This document shows positions 44,001 to 53,927 of a stretch of DNA of 64,000 nt, in pieces. The DNA is from Campanula takesimana (lineage: Eukaryota > Streptophyta > Magnoliopsida > Asterales > Campanulaceae). The stretch covers positions 186,001 through 250,000 of the forward strand of contig JAOWBW010000481.1 of NCBI GenBank assembly GCA_026119855.1, written 5' to 3'. Position numbers and translations under genes: made by a program. Position 1 is the first letter of the stretch, and the number at the start of each line of letters is the position of its first letter. The notes below the pieces were generated by a model, which saw nothing but the letters and a program-made list of their open reading frames with translations, did no database searches and had not been told where the DNA came from.

Positions 44001-45522
44001 GATGTTTGAAGACTTGTGTGATTGGAGTCCTTGTGAATCAAATCATGGAGTTATCTTTGCTAATATAAAGGCTACTTCAGACTTACTCCAACAGATCAAA
44101 GAAGCTCAGGTAGTTGATTCTGAATTGCAGAAAATCGTTAGTGGAATGAATAAAGGAAAGCAACCAGATTTTTCTTTCAACAATGATGGAATTCTTACCT
44201 TCTGAGGTCGAGTTTGTATTCCAGTTGATCTTGAGATTAAGAAGAAAGTTCTTGAAGAGGCTCACAAATCCAAGTATACTATTCATCCTGGAAGTACTAA
44301 AATGTATCAAGACTTGAAGAAACATTTCTGGTGGAACAATATGAAAAGAGAAATTGCTGAGTATGTATCCAAATGTTTGACTTGTCAACAAGTAAAGGTG
44401 GAACATCAACGTCCAGCAGGTTTGTTGCAACCATTAGAAATTCCAGAGTGGAAATGGGAGCATATTACTATGGATTTTGTGACTGGTTTGCCACGTACCA
44501 GACGAGGCCATGATGCTGTTTGGGTTATAGTGGACAGGTTGACTAAATCAGCTCACTTCTTGTCTGTTTCCATGGGATATTCATTGTCTCAGTTGGCATC
44601 TTTATATGTTCAGGAGATTGTCCGACTGCATGGGGTTCCTGTGAGTATTGTATCTGACAGAGATCCTCGATTTACTTCTCGATTCTGGCAGGCTCTGCAG
44701 GGTGCTATGGGTACTAAATTGAATTTCAGTACTGCTTTTCATCCTCAATCTGATGGGCAATCTGAGAGACTTATACAGATTCTCGAGGATATGTTACGTG
44801 CTTGTGCTATTGATTTCAAAGGCAGTTGGGATACTCATCTTCCTTTGGCCGAGTTTGCTTATAATAACAGTTTTCAGTCTAGCATTGAAATGGCTCCATA
44901 TGAGGCTCTTTATGGCAGAAAATGTCGATCTCCTATATGTTGGGATGAAGTGGGAGAAGCTAGACTCTTGGGTCCTGAAATAGTTCAACAGTCAGTTGAA
45001 AGTGTGAAACTCATTCGAGATAGATTGCGCACAGCTCAGAGTAGACAAAAGAGTTATGCAGATCATCGTAGAAGGGATCTTGAATTTCAGGTAGGTGACT
45101 TTGTATTCTTGAAGGTCTCTCCTCGTAGAGGTATAAAGAGATTTGGGAAGAAAGGAAAGTTATCTCCTCGTTATATCGGTCCATTTGAGATTCTTGAAAG
45201 AGTTGGGAAGTTGGCTTACAGAGTGGCTTTACCTCCTTCTTTATCGGGTATTCATGATGTGTTCCATGTATCTATGCTTCGCAAGTATATGGCAAATGAA
45301 TCACATGTTCTTGAGTATGAGGCTATTCCATTTCAGCCTGATTTGTCTTATGAAGAACAACCTGTTGAAATTCTTGACTGGAAAGAGCAAGTCTTGCGTA
45401 CAAAAAGGATTCCTATTGTGAAGGTCCTTTGGAGGAATCATGAAATTGAAGAGGCTACTTGGGAAACCGAGAAAGAGATGCGAGATAAATACCCGAGCCT
45501 ATTTGAAAATCTTAGTAAGTAA
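41059..45522 (+). CDS. Tekay Gag-Pol polyprotein with one internal stop
   Basis: Gag (about residues 40-220) contains FLKLKPRSFDG and AAEHWWQVL. Two CCHC knuckles follow, CGFCSKEGHSEDKC and CIVCGEAGHFARNC. The protease has VLIDPGSSHSYV, with Pro where D-S/T-G is the canonical catalytic triplet; I recall similar DPG forms in this clade. RT shows LCIDYRDLN and FIDDILVYS. RNase H has YTDASKEGLGCVL and FTDHKSLKY. Integrase has the His/Cys finger (HPGSTKMYQDL, CLTCQQVK), the DDE core (MDFVTGLP, IVSDRDPRF, HPQSDGQSERL) and a chromodomain-like C-terminus (VLWRNHEIEEATWE). A TGA at 44203-44205, where Arg or Lys is usual before GRV, ends the frame just before integrase. The frame otherwise continues unshifted to 45522. 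Confidence 0.93.
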
Positions 45523-45542
45523 AATTCGTGGGCGAATTTTCT

Positions 45543-45557
45543 TTAAGGTGGGGAGGA
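45543..45557 (+). promoter_or_regulatory. Polypurine tract of the Tekay element
   Basis: AAGGTGGGGAGGA directly precedes the 3' LTR start TGTAACACCC. Confidence 0.88.
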
Positions 45558-48053
45558 TGTAACACCCATCCTATTTCTTGTTAAATATTTGAACTTGCAT
45601 ATTATGTGTTAGTTTTACTTGGGTTAAAATTTTAACTGCTTTAAATAGTTAAGGTGGTTAAATGTCTAGTTTGACTTTTGGGTCATTTGTGAAAATTGGA
45701 CTTTAGGGGCCTTTTTGTTAAAAGTGAAACTTGAGGGGCCTAAGTGCAATTCTTTGAAAGTTTAAGTATATCATTTGGGTTTGCCTTCTTCTCTGAGGCA
45801 AAATTTCCCAAATCATTACGTACACTCCCTCTGTTCTAAAAAGCTAGGTTAGGATTTCACCCTAATCTCGACTCCTCGAGCTTAATTATCCCTCCGTTCT
45901 CGATTCTGATTCCGGATTAATATTCGTGGTGTTGAATAGAGCGTTCCAGGCCGAACAGAAATAAGTTTGGGTCAACTTGAATTTTGACTAGGTAAGTTAT
46001 TAGCTCCCCCTTACTTGTAATAACATGCATAAATGTTATTCTCGATACTTGTGAATGTTAATTTTGTGTTTGGGATGATTTTTGTGGTACTTGTAATTGT
46101 GGGACAAGGGGAGTATATCTTACTGGGTAAAAATGGTAAAAGAACTTGAAATAAGTTGTTATGCACTTTGATGGGTTGTTAAAATTGTTAGTAATGCTAC
46201 TCCTACGCTTGGGACGGACAATTCTAAGCCTGGGAAAGAATTTGAGAATTGCTGAAAAATGGACCAGGCGCCCGCCCGGTTATAGACCAGGCGCCCGCCC
46301 TTTTCAACAGAAAGTTATGGGTTTTAGAAAATTTGGATGAGCGCCCGCCCGGTCCACCTCGAGCGCCCGCCCGGTCCCCTGTTCCAAGTAAAGTGTTTTA
46401 AACCTAAACCAAATTGAAAGCTTATCCCTCCTAAGGCATATAGCCTTAGTATAAGATATCCTAGCAAGTATAATTGTACCTTTTGAGGGCATTAGAACTT
46501 AGTCTTGAACATTAATACTTATAGAACTCAAATGAGAACATAAGTATAAGAGTAGTATCTCTTCTTTATGTCTTGAAAGTGCTATGAACAAGCACTAATG
46601 TGTTATACTTGTTGTGAATCCAATGATTGTGCACCTTAGGGGCATTAGCATAAGGTCTTAGACTTGAATATCCTAGGAATAGGATTGGGATTTTGTAAGA
46701 GTAAATGTATAACTCTTATACATGCTTGAATGTCCAAAGATTGGAATTATAACTTGAAGTATAAGACATTTAAAATCTTGTACATGACTTGAACATCCAT
46801 AGAAATGGATGAGGACTTGAATATAAGATAATAAAATCTTGTACTTGACTTGACACCAATACATATGTATGGTAGTGAACTTGAAAGTGCTATGAACAAG
46901 CACTAACGTGTATGAGACATGTTCTTGTTGTGTATGTGCAAACATTGCATATAATTGCTTGATAACAAGGTGACTTCTTGATTACTTGAAGCATGTTCCT
47001 TGTTGAGCTAGTCCACTACTTTTGGATTAGTTCTTCTCCCGCAGTTCAAGTAAATATCTACTTGTACATTCTTGTGTGAGTCCAGCTGGTTCTCCTTGCT
47101 TGTTCGAAAATGTATAGGTTCACGCTTGTCGCGAGAGCTGGGGTTTAAGTGACAATCGGGTCCCTATGTATTTCCGCCTGACCCCTTACTACCGGCCATA
47201 GTAATGGCATAGCTTCCTTAGTTGGAGCAATAAGCCTGACTTAAGTGAATGCTAAACTCCTGTCTTGAACACCTCGTGAATAATCATGAGTACTGATATT
47301 GGGAATGACACTGGTTACCGGGTCTTCTGATACATACTGAATAATCAGTTCTTGTTATTGATCGTGATTGTCAAAGTAATACAAGCTACGACAACAATGG
47401 TATTCTTGGGAGGAATAAGGAAGGAAGCAATATCCTTATAACTTGCTTGATTAGCTTTATGTGCTACTTGATGAGTGGATTATCCTCTCATATACTTGTT
47501 ATTTGATGATACTTAATATATGATTACTTGAGTATCTACTTGAATTGCATGATAACATGTCATGTAGTTGCATCTAATAGCTTACTGAGATTTATCTCAC
47601 CATTTATTTGTTTCCCCCCCCCAAGGAAAGGAAGGATAGTGCGCAGTGAGGCTCGACATAGTTGGGAGCTTACTTCACAGGTCGTGATTGTTTTGGGGCT
47701 TGTGTCCTTTTACACTTGGTGAGGACGATGTATTATGGGTTTTGTAACTCCTTATTTTGGGGTAGACAGTCTTGTTCAGTTCTTGTTGTCACTAGACATC
47801 TTGTATAGTACTTTGATGCCAGCTTATGTGCTAGGCATGTTTCCGCTGTGTATGTATTAAGTTTGGTTATAAATTTTCTTGTCTAGAACTCGTGTTGTGA
47901 GCTAGTATATCTCCTTACTCTAGAGTATATATATCATGTCAGTTTGTTAAACAAATGTCATTAAGTTTCTTGTTAAGTTTCTTGTTCCTCGTTAGGCACT
48001 CCCATCCAGGTTCGAGGTTCTATTAGGGGATCCCGGGACCTGGGGGCGTGTCA
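45558..48053 (+). repeat. Tekay 3' LTR
   Basis: 2496 bp. It differs from the 5' LTR by sparse substitutions and small indels (for example a 4-bp deletion near 46719), ending GTGTCA before CTGAC. Confidence 0.93.
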
Positions 48054-48266
48054 CTGACACTTTTTAACGTTGATACCGACACTTATTAAAAGTGCCAGTG
48101 GTAGTGTTAATAAGTGTCATTGTACATGTGCTGTCACTTTTTTACACTATCACTTATGATTAGCGCTAAACAACTTCCCGTTAAATACAAAAAATGCCAC
48201 AGCGCATTTTAAAAACACGTTGTACGCGAACCTTAAGGTAAAACCCGTTTTTTCCCGGTTTCTAAC

Positions 48267-48856
48267 TGTAGGGACCGCGACCACCACCACTTTACCACAT
48301 TAGTATGATATTGTTCGCTTTGGGCCTAGCCCACACGGATTTGTTTTTGGGCATCCCCCAAAAGGCCTCATACTAATGAAGTGGGTGGGTTCTCTTATAT
48401 ACCTTGAAATTATTTCCTCAATTGCCGATGTGGGACTTTGGGTTGCACCCCAACAATCCTCCCCTCAAACCAAGGACCACACCGCTATGGCCCGCAGTGT
48501 TTCCTATGGCCCATATCGGTGAAAACTTGTACCAACCGCCCGCGAAACACCATCGCTCTCGATTGCAAGACTCAATTCGCTATGTCGCACAAGGGGAACC
48601 CCACCATATAAATCACACACGGTTCACCCGGTTGGGCCCATCCGAACCAGGATCTGATACCACTTGTAGGGACCGCGACCACCACCACCACTTTCCCATA
48701 TTAGTATGATATTGTCCGCTTTGGGCGTAGCCCGCACGGATTTGTTTTTGGGCATTCCCCAAAAGGCCTCATACTAATGAAGTGGGTAGGTGCTCTTATA
48801 TACCTTGCAATTATTTCCTCAATTGCCGATGTGGGACTTTGGGTTGCACCCCAACA
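48267..48856 (-). mobile_element. Complete TRIM (miniature LTR retrotransposon)
   Basis: Two short LTRs (48267-48455 and 48665-48856) share about 190 bp, bounded TGTAGGGACCGCG...CACCCCAACA. A 209-bp interior has a minus-strand primer site TGGTATCAGATCC (48650-48662) next to the right LTR and a purine-rich GAGGGGAGGAT next to the left LTR. The 5-bp duplication CTAAC flanks it (48262-48266, 48857-48861). There is no coding capacity, so it depends on proteins of another element. Confidence 0.92.
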
Positions 48857-48861
48857 CTAAC

Positions 48862-49108
48862 CACTTATAATGAATGTCTAATTAATTTTTCAGATAGAAT
48901 TCTTTTCTTGAAGCCATATTCAAATGTTCTAAAAATATTTTGGTACTATCTTTAAAGTAAATCTATCATAAGTTTCGTGATTTCATGATTTCATTGGAAT
49001 AAATTTATTTTACGAATCCTTCATTATAATTCAATTAAGTTGACAATCAAAGTTAAATGAAGTATCTGTATATGGGATGATAGATGGAGTGTTACTCTTT
49101 GGTACCAC
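48862..49108. other. AT-rich intergenic DNA
   Basis: No gene or transposon terminus recognised apart from a possible Stowaway remnant ending ATAGATGGAGTG near 49091. Confidence 0.4.
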
Positions 49109-49124
49109 ATTAAGACACGAGTAT

Positions 49125-50945
49125 GCCTAGCAGACTAACCTTGGTCAAGTCTGTCACCACGGCTATCCCCTCCCATGTCATGCAAATGTGTGCCATCCCT
49201 GCTAGTGTCTGTGACAGTCTGGACAAAATAAATCGTGACTTCCTATGGGGAGACTCCACTGAACACAAGAAAATCCATTTGGTGAATTGGAATTTGGTTT
49301 GTCTCCATAAAGACCGTGGGGGTCTTGGTATAAGGCAAACTAAATTGAAAAATCTTGCTCTCTTGACTAAATTGGGATGAGACATCATTGCAAATCCTGA
49401 CAAGCTCTGGGCTAAAGTCATAGCCAATAAGTACTGTTGTGGTACTAAACCTTCTAAGTGGACTAAAAATCCATCTTTCTCCTACATTTGGAAAAGTATC
49501 TTCAAATGCAAGGATATCATTACTAAACACTTAAGATGGAGAGTTGGGAATGGTTCCTCAATTAATATCTGGGATGACTGGTGGTGTCACCACCAAATTA
49601 TCCCTCGCCCCAATGTGAATTCCCAGCTTCCCAACATGGTTGAGGACCTGATTATGAATAACAGTTGGTGTTTGGACAACATTAGAGATCTCCTCCCCTG
49701 GGATATCACTGATGCTATCCAAAATACTTTCTTGCCTCGCTACTCGCAATGCAGGGATATACCTTCCTGGACCTTTAGCTCAAATGGCAAGTTCTCTGTC
49801 AAGATCACTTACTCTCACCTTAACGAGGGAATCACATCCTCACTTGAGAGCAAAATTGGTTGGTTATGGAAGATAAAAGTCCCACAAAAAAATCATAATC
49901 TTCTGGTGGACTGCTCTTCATGATAGACTTCCTTCTAACCAACTTAGATACCATCGCCACATTTGTGACTCTAATATCTGTGATAGATGCCATACCGAAG
50001 TGGAGACTTCGGAACATATCCTAAGAAATTGCTATAAGGCAAAAGACATTTGGAATATGTTCTCAACTGACAACCAAAGACAAATGGATACTCAGACCCC
50101 TTTCAAGGATTGGATAAAATCCAACTTGAGGAATCGTGCCCTGTTTAATGACATACCGTGGTTCATATGGTTCTCTTCTATCTCGTGGTTCATTTGGAAA
50201 GATAGAAACAAAGAGGTAATTCAAAAGGTTCAAGCCAATCACATTGCCACGCAAAGAAGGATAATCCTTTTTGCAAGGGAAGTTTACTCTGCCTTTTATT
50301 CTGATTCTATGCCTTTTGTTAATGAAGTCAGATTCATCTCGTGGTCCTTTCCTTCTACAGGTGTTATTAAACTAAACACAGATGGAAGCACCCGAGGGGG
50401 AAACATGAGATGTGGTTATGGAGGCATTTTCCGATCTGGAAGAGGAGAATGGATGGGGAGCCACTACAAGGAAAAAGCTATTTAGAGACGGCAATATCGG
50501 TAGCTAAAACGACGATTCTGTCTCTAAAGTTAGGTTAGAGACAGATTTTTTTCGGTAGCTAATCGGTAGTTGGAAACTGGTCGCTAATTAATTTGTCGCT
50601 AGTCGGTCTCTAATTTAGAGACAGATGTTATGATCGAAACGGACTCCTTGAGTGCAATCAAACTTGCTGAAGGACCCACGGACGAAAGCCACCCCCACGC
50701 TGCCCTTATGGGGGATATCCAAGCTCTTCTCCGTGCTGCAAATTGCTTCATCCAACAGACCCTCAGGGAGGGTAATTTATGCGCTGATTATCTTGCAAAT
50801 TTTGGAGCGGACCAGGACCAACCTTTTGTTCGTATGGAGACTCCAAATGAAGAGCTCAAGGAGCTCATGGTGGCAGACCACATGAGAACAATCACCCCTA
50901 GAGTGTAGTTTCGTTTTCTTTTTTCCCTGTACCAAAAATAAATAA
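49125..50945 (+). mobile_element. 5'-truncated LINE with target-site duplication
   Basis: A perfect 16-bp duplication ATTAAGACACGAGTAT flanks it (49109-49124 and 50946-50961), preceded at the right by an A-rich AAAAATAAATAA tail. The content is the 3' part of a plant L1-type ORF2: a post-RT region (RDFLWGD, GGLGIRQTKLKNLALL), a zinc-knuckle-like segment around CDRCHTEVETSEHILRNC, and an RNase H domain (LNTDGSTRGGNMRCGYGG, then ETDSLSAIKL). It is broken by a TGA at 49378 (Trp expected), a frameshift at an A-run near 49886 and an insertion at about 50464-50628. Truncation at the 5' end is usual for LINE copies. Confidence 0.9.
50464..50628 (+). mobile_element. CACTA-end fragment inside the LINE RNase H
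   Basis: It begins CACTACAAGGAAAAAGC, the typical En/Spm (CACTA) terminus, followed by subterminal repeats TAGAGAC / GGTAGCTAA / CGGTAGTTGG in both directions (TCTCTAA...TTAGAGACAG). The LINE protein resumes at ETDSLSAI. The opposite CACTA end is missing and roughly 50-60 residues of RNase H are gone, so it looks like a truncated insertion with a local deletion. Confidence 0.65.
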
Positions 50946-50961
50946 ATTAAGACACGAGTAT

Positions 50962-51913
50962 CAATATTTTGTCCATCATATTTGAAATATGACAAATTCT
51001 TATATGCGGCAGCTTGTTTCGTACGGCGGTGCGGCGGCTCTTTTTTTTTTTTTCGTTTTTTTTTTTCATTTTTTTTTTTGCCACCCCCAACTTTTTTTCC
51101 TCCCAACAAAAGTAACACTTGTTATAACGAAAGGTAACACTTTTTCCTTTCAAATGTAACACTTTTTTTAAAAAAAAAATGTACCACAATTTTGCTGCAA
51201 TAGATAAAGATAACATAAAGATTGACAACTAAATTAATATAACACTTTTTATAAAGGAATGTAACACTCATTTTTTCAAATGTAACATTTTTTTTCTCCC
51301 AAAATTAACATAGGATTGACAAACTAAACTAATTTTACATTTTATAAAAAATGAATGTAACATTTTTTTCTCAATTTGTAATAGTTTATATTCTTAAATG
51401 TAACATTATATATGAAATGTAACAATTTTTTATTGAGAAAGTAACAATTGAAATGCAAACCCAATTTTTTTTTTTTTTATTTTTTTTTGTAAAAATGCTG
51501 TTAATTTGACTGTAAAAAGTGTTACTTTTTGAAGATGAAACTGTTACTTTTATCAGAACAGAGTGTTACATCTCAACTGACAAGCAACTCAAACTTTTTG
51601 TGTAAAAAAATGTTTTTTTTTTAAAAAAAAATCAAACTATATCATGACCTATGTAGTTTTTTTTTAAAGTTAATGGGTTTTTTTTTTTTTAAGGTGACAC
51701 GTGGCAGCGCGCGGCTGGGTGAACCAGCGAGTGGCTCACAGCGCACCATGTGTCACTCTGCCAGTGGAGGATTGGCGGGCTGGTGGATCGGGCCGGGTCG
51801 GACGGGCCGGGTCGGCGCGGGTTTGCCCGCCGCACGCCCGTGCATCCGGTGTACAGGAGACTGCCTCATGAAATATTGTGTTTCTTTTTGCATATTGTAG
51901 GAAAAATAAATTA
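50962..51913. other. Homopolymer- and TGTAACA-rich region with GC island
   Basis: The segment 51100-51570 contains about fifteen copies of (A)ATGTAACA(C/T)TTTTT. At the right end (51510-51570) the motif appears inverted (GTGTTACTTTT, GTGTTACATC). Poly-T and poly-A tracts are frequent. From 51690 to 51860 the sequence becomes strongly GC-rich (CGGGCCGGGTCGG). No gene recognised; one 75-codon open frame there is not convincing. Confidence 0.6.
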
Positions 51914-52172
51914 CTCCCACTGTTCCTAAATAAGTGTCTATTTTCAAGAAATTTTTGTCCCAAAATAAGTGTCTTTTTTGAACATAACTTTGTCCCTAAA
52001 AGTTTTTTTTCGAAAATTTTTTCACCGGTTTCTTTATACTCGCAAAACTAGATGTTTGGAAAGGATATTACAAGATTATATATGAATATTTGCTACCAAA
52101 TTGTACAATAAAGTTGAGATTTTCAGTGTCCCTTAAAATGAATTTTGGACACTCATTTAGGGACAGAGGTAG
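51914..52172. mobile_element. Stowaway MITE
   Basis: CTCCCACTGTTCCTAAATAA and TCATTTAGGGACAGAGGTAG are inverted ends with TA on both sides. Same subfamily as 14898 and 16572. Confidence 0.75.
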
Positions 52173-52238
52173 TATAATTTTTTATATAAAAGACGACATA
52201 AAACTAGAAATTATAAATTATGACCATACAACATGGTA

Positions 52239-52599
52239 TCTATATATATAATAAAAGAGAGTCTTTATGTGTTCCCACAATAAGCCACATGGAATTCCAT
52301 GTCATAATTCCATGTGGCATTCTACTTAACCACATCCAATAAAATTGTGACAAACATGTTAAAATTGCATTATTGTTCAAATTCCAAAGTGCCTAAAATA
52401 TAGCAAAAAAAGTACATTTTATTTTAAGTCATTTAAGATAAATAATTGAATTATTTACTACATTTATTTAAATTATATACAATGAATTGACCCCATTGCC
52501 CCTCAGCTTTAATCTAATTTAAATTAAGTATTTCCTAACCCTAACTATTCAATTTTTAGTCATATCATTATCGTCGATTATCGACGGGCTACTACCTAG
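52239..52599 (+). mobile_element. Small non-autonomous Helitron
   Basis: The left end TCTATATATATAATAAAAGA follows an A. The right end is CTAG before a T, preceded by a near-perfect hairpin CGTCGATTATCGACG and the segment GGCTACTAC. These are the hallmarks of plant Helitrons: 5' TC, 3' hairpin plus CTRR, insertion between A and T, and no duplication. 361 bp without coding sequence. Confidence 0.85.
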
Positions 52600-52792
52600 T
52601 ATTTTTAATATGAAAGTATGAAGCATGACTTGAGATTAATTCGCTCAAAAAGGATCTATTCCAAAATATTTCGCAAAAACAAAATGGAAGCTATTTAAAA
52701 GGGCCTTTAGCCCTTTACTTCGACAGGGACCAAATTAACCTCCATTTCTCCGACCCGTGGTCCCTGCTTGGCCTTCCTCTAAGGGGTTATTG

Positions 52793-53122
52793 TAGGGGTG
52801 AGCAAAAAATTTACGGAACCAGACCGAATCAAAGGAATTGGATCAGACCAGCAGAAACGGGACCAGACCAGTACATATGGTTTGGTTCCGGTTCCAAAAT
52901 ACTATAGAACAAGTATATTGGTTTGGTCCTGGTTCTTGGTAAAATTATTTTCGGTTAGAACCGGACCAGACCAGTTGTGCATATATAATACTATATATAT
53001 TTATTATATATATTATTATATAGTTAATAATTATATACTTACTTTTATATTATAGTTTTTCTAAGATCTATTTGAATTGCTTAATAAAAAAAGACTCATT
53101 TAATTATTTGTAACTTTGTACC
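52793..53122. mobile_element. hAT MITE, 5' part, interrupted by the Tat element
   Basis: Starts TAGGGGTGAGCAAAAAATTT and carries the same ACCGGACCAGACCAG motifs as the complete element at 9255-10038 (in reverse orientation). Similarity reaches TTGTAACTTTGTACC and stops where TGATGAGACC of the Gypsy LTR begins. The other half should lie beyond the window. Confidence 0.75.
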
Positions 53123-53756
53123 TGATGAGACCGAGCCGTCTGGGCCGGATGCTCGCTGGTCTAGATTAATGCGACCTAACGCACCCGAACCGGATCTGAA
53201 CTCTTAGGGGCCGAACCGGCAGGGAACGCGGGCAAGTAAGCCCGAGGGGACCGATCCCCCTGATATATATGCCCGAGATGGCTCTGCCTCCCGCTATCCT
53301 GAAGAGCCCGTGGTGCCCAGCTGGCACAAACGTACGCGAGGCGTCACCTATCCGTACCTGACACACCATAACGGTTGGTGATAGAACCATGCTTCCCTGA
53401 CAGACACGCCACCTTCCCAGCGACTCTCCTGACCGATCCGCTGGGGACTCGCCACGTGTCCCCCCAGTACCAGGGTGGTTAGTACCTTGTGCAGGTTTCT
53501 TTCCCTTGGTCACATATATACCTCTTTTGGCTCCCATGAAGGAGGTACGTGCTCTATCCTATTCACACACACAAAGCTTTCACAAGCTTTCTACTTAGGT
53601 TTTCCTCAGAGATCTTACTCTCACACCCGAGGGCCTAAGCCGGATTCCAACCCGGCCTTGGTCTTAACGGTGTTCTTGTTTGTGTTGTGATCAGGATCAA
53701 GAGACAGCAAAGTTGGAGTTCTATCTCCGTGACCCCAGAAATAAAGGGCGTCATCA
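53123..53756 (+). repeat. Probable 5' LTR of the Tat element
   Basis: Boundaries are inferred: the hAT similarity stops at 53122, and TGATGA at the start is inverted to TCATCA at 53751-53756, immediately before the primer site. 634 bp. A TATATA candidate is at 53512-53518. The second LTR is outside the window, so the ends cannot be confirmed. Confidence 0.7.
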
Positions 53757-53757
53757 G

Positions 53758-53775
53758 TGGTTCCATTGCCGGGAA
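53758..53775 (+). promoter_or_regulatory. Primer-binding site of the Tat element
   Basis: TGGTTCCATTGCCGGGAA has the form expected for complementarity to a tRNA 3' end (TGG followed by a T-stem-like GCCGGGA). It resembles the TGGCGCCGTTGCCGGG sites of Athila/Tat elements. I cannot assign the tRNA. Confidence 0.65.
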
Positions 53776-53927
53776 GCGAAAATCTTTCTAGTGCAATCTT
53801 CTGAGTTCTTTCGAATTCCCAGTCGTCAGTTCGAGTTTCGGTTATCTCATCTTGAGTTTCCACCGTTCGAAGCCGTTCTTTTGTTTTTACGGTTCTAAAA
53901 ATACACTCGACATCCCAAATATTTACA

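Larger units (their letters stand above)
38473..48053 (+). mobile_element. Complete Gypsy chromovirus (Tekay/Del-like), 9.6 kb
   Basis: Two 2.5-kb LTRs (38473-40972, 45558-48053) start TGTAACACCC and end GGGGGCGTGTCA, flanked by a perfect 5-bp duplication CTGAC (38468-38472, 48054-48058). An initiator Met-tRNA primer site and a purine tract are present. A single Gag-Pol frame with a C-terminal chromodomain and IN after RNase H defines a Gypsy chromovirus; the long LTRs favour the Tekay/Del clade. The only break in the 1488-codon frame is a TGA at 44203. Confidence 0.95.
38270..48222. mobile_element. Possible CACTA-like element split by the Tekay insertion
   Basis: The left flank (AACGTGTTTTTCAAAGACGC, then GGTGGCATTTTCGTAAAT) is inverted relative to the right flank (complement AACGTGTTTTTAAAATGCGC, then TGTGGCATTTTTTGTATT). 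Repeated subterminal motifs AAGTGCCAGTGGTAGTGTT occur at both sides of the Tekay element. Repeated subterminal motifs fit CACTA elements, but I could not define termini or a 3-bp duplication. Confidence 0.35.

Noticed and set aside
51673..51963. Open frames in the GC-rich island
   Set aside because: GC-rich composition alone keeps frames open on both strands; no motif, and the end overlaps a Stowaway.
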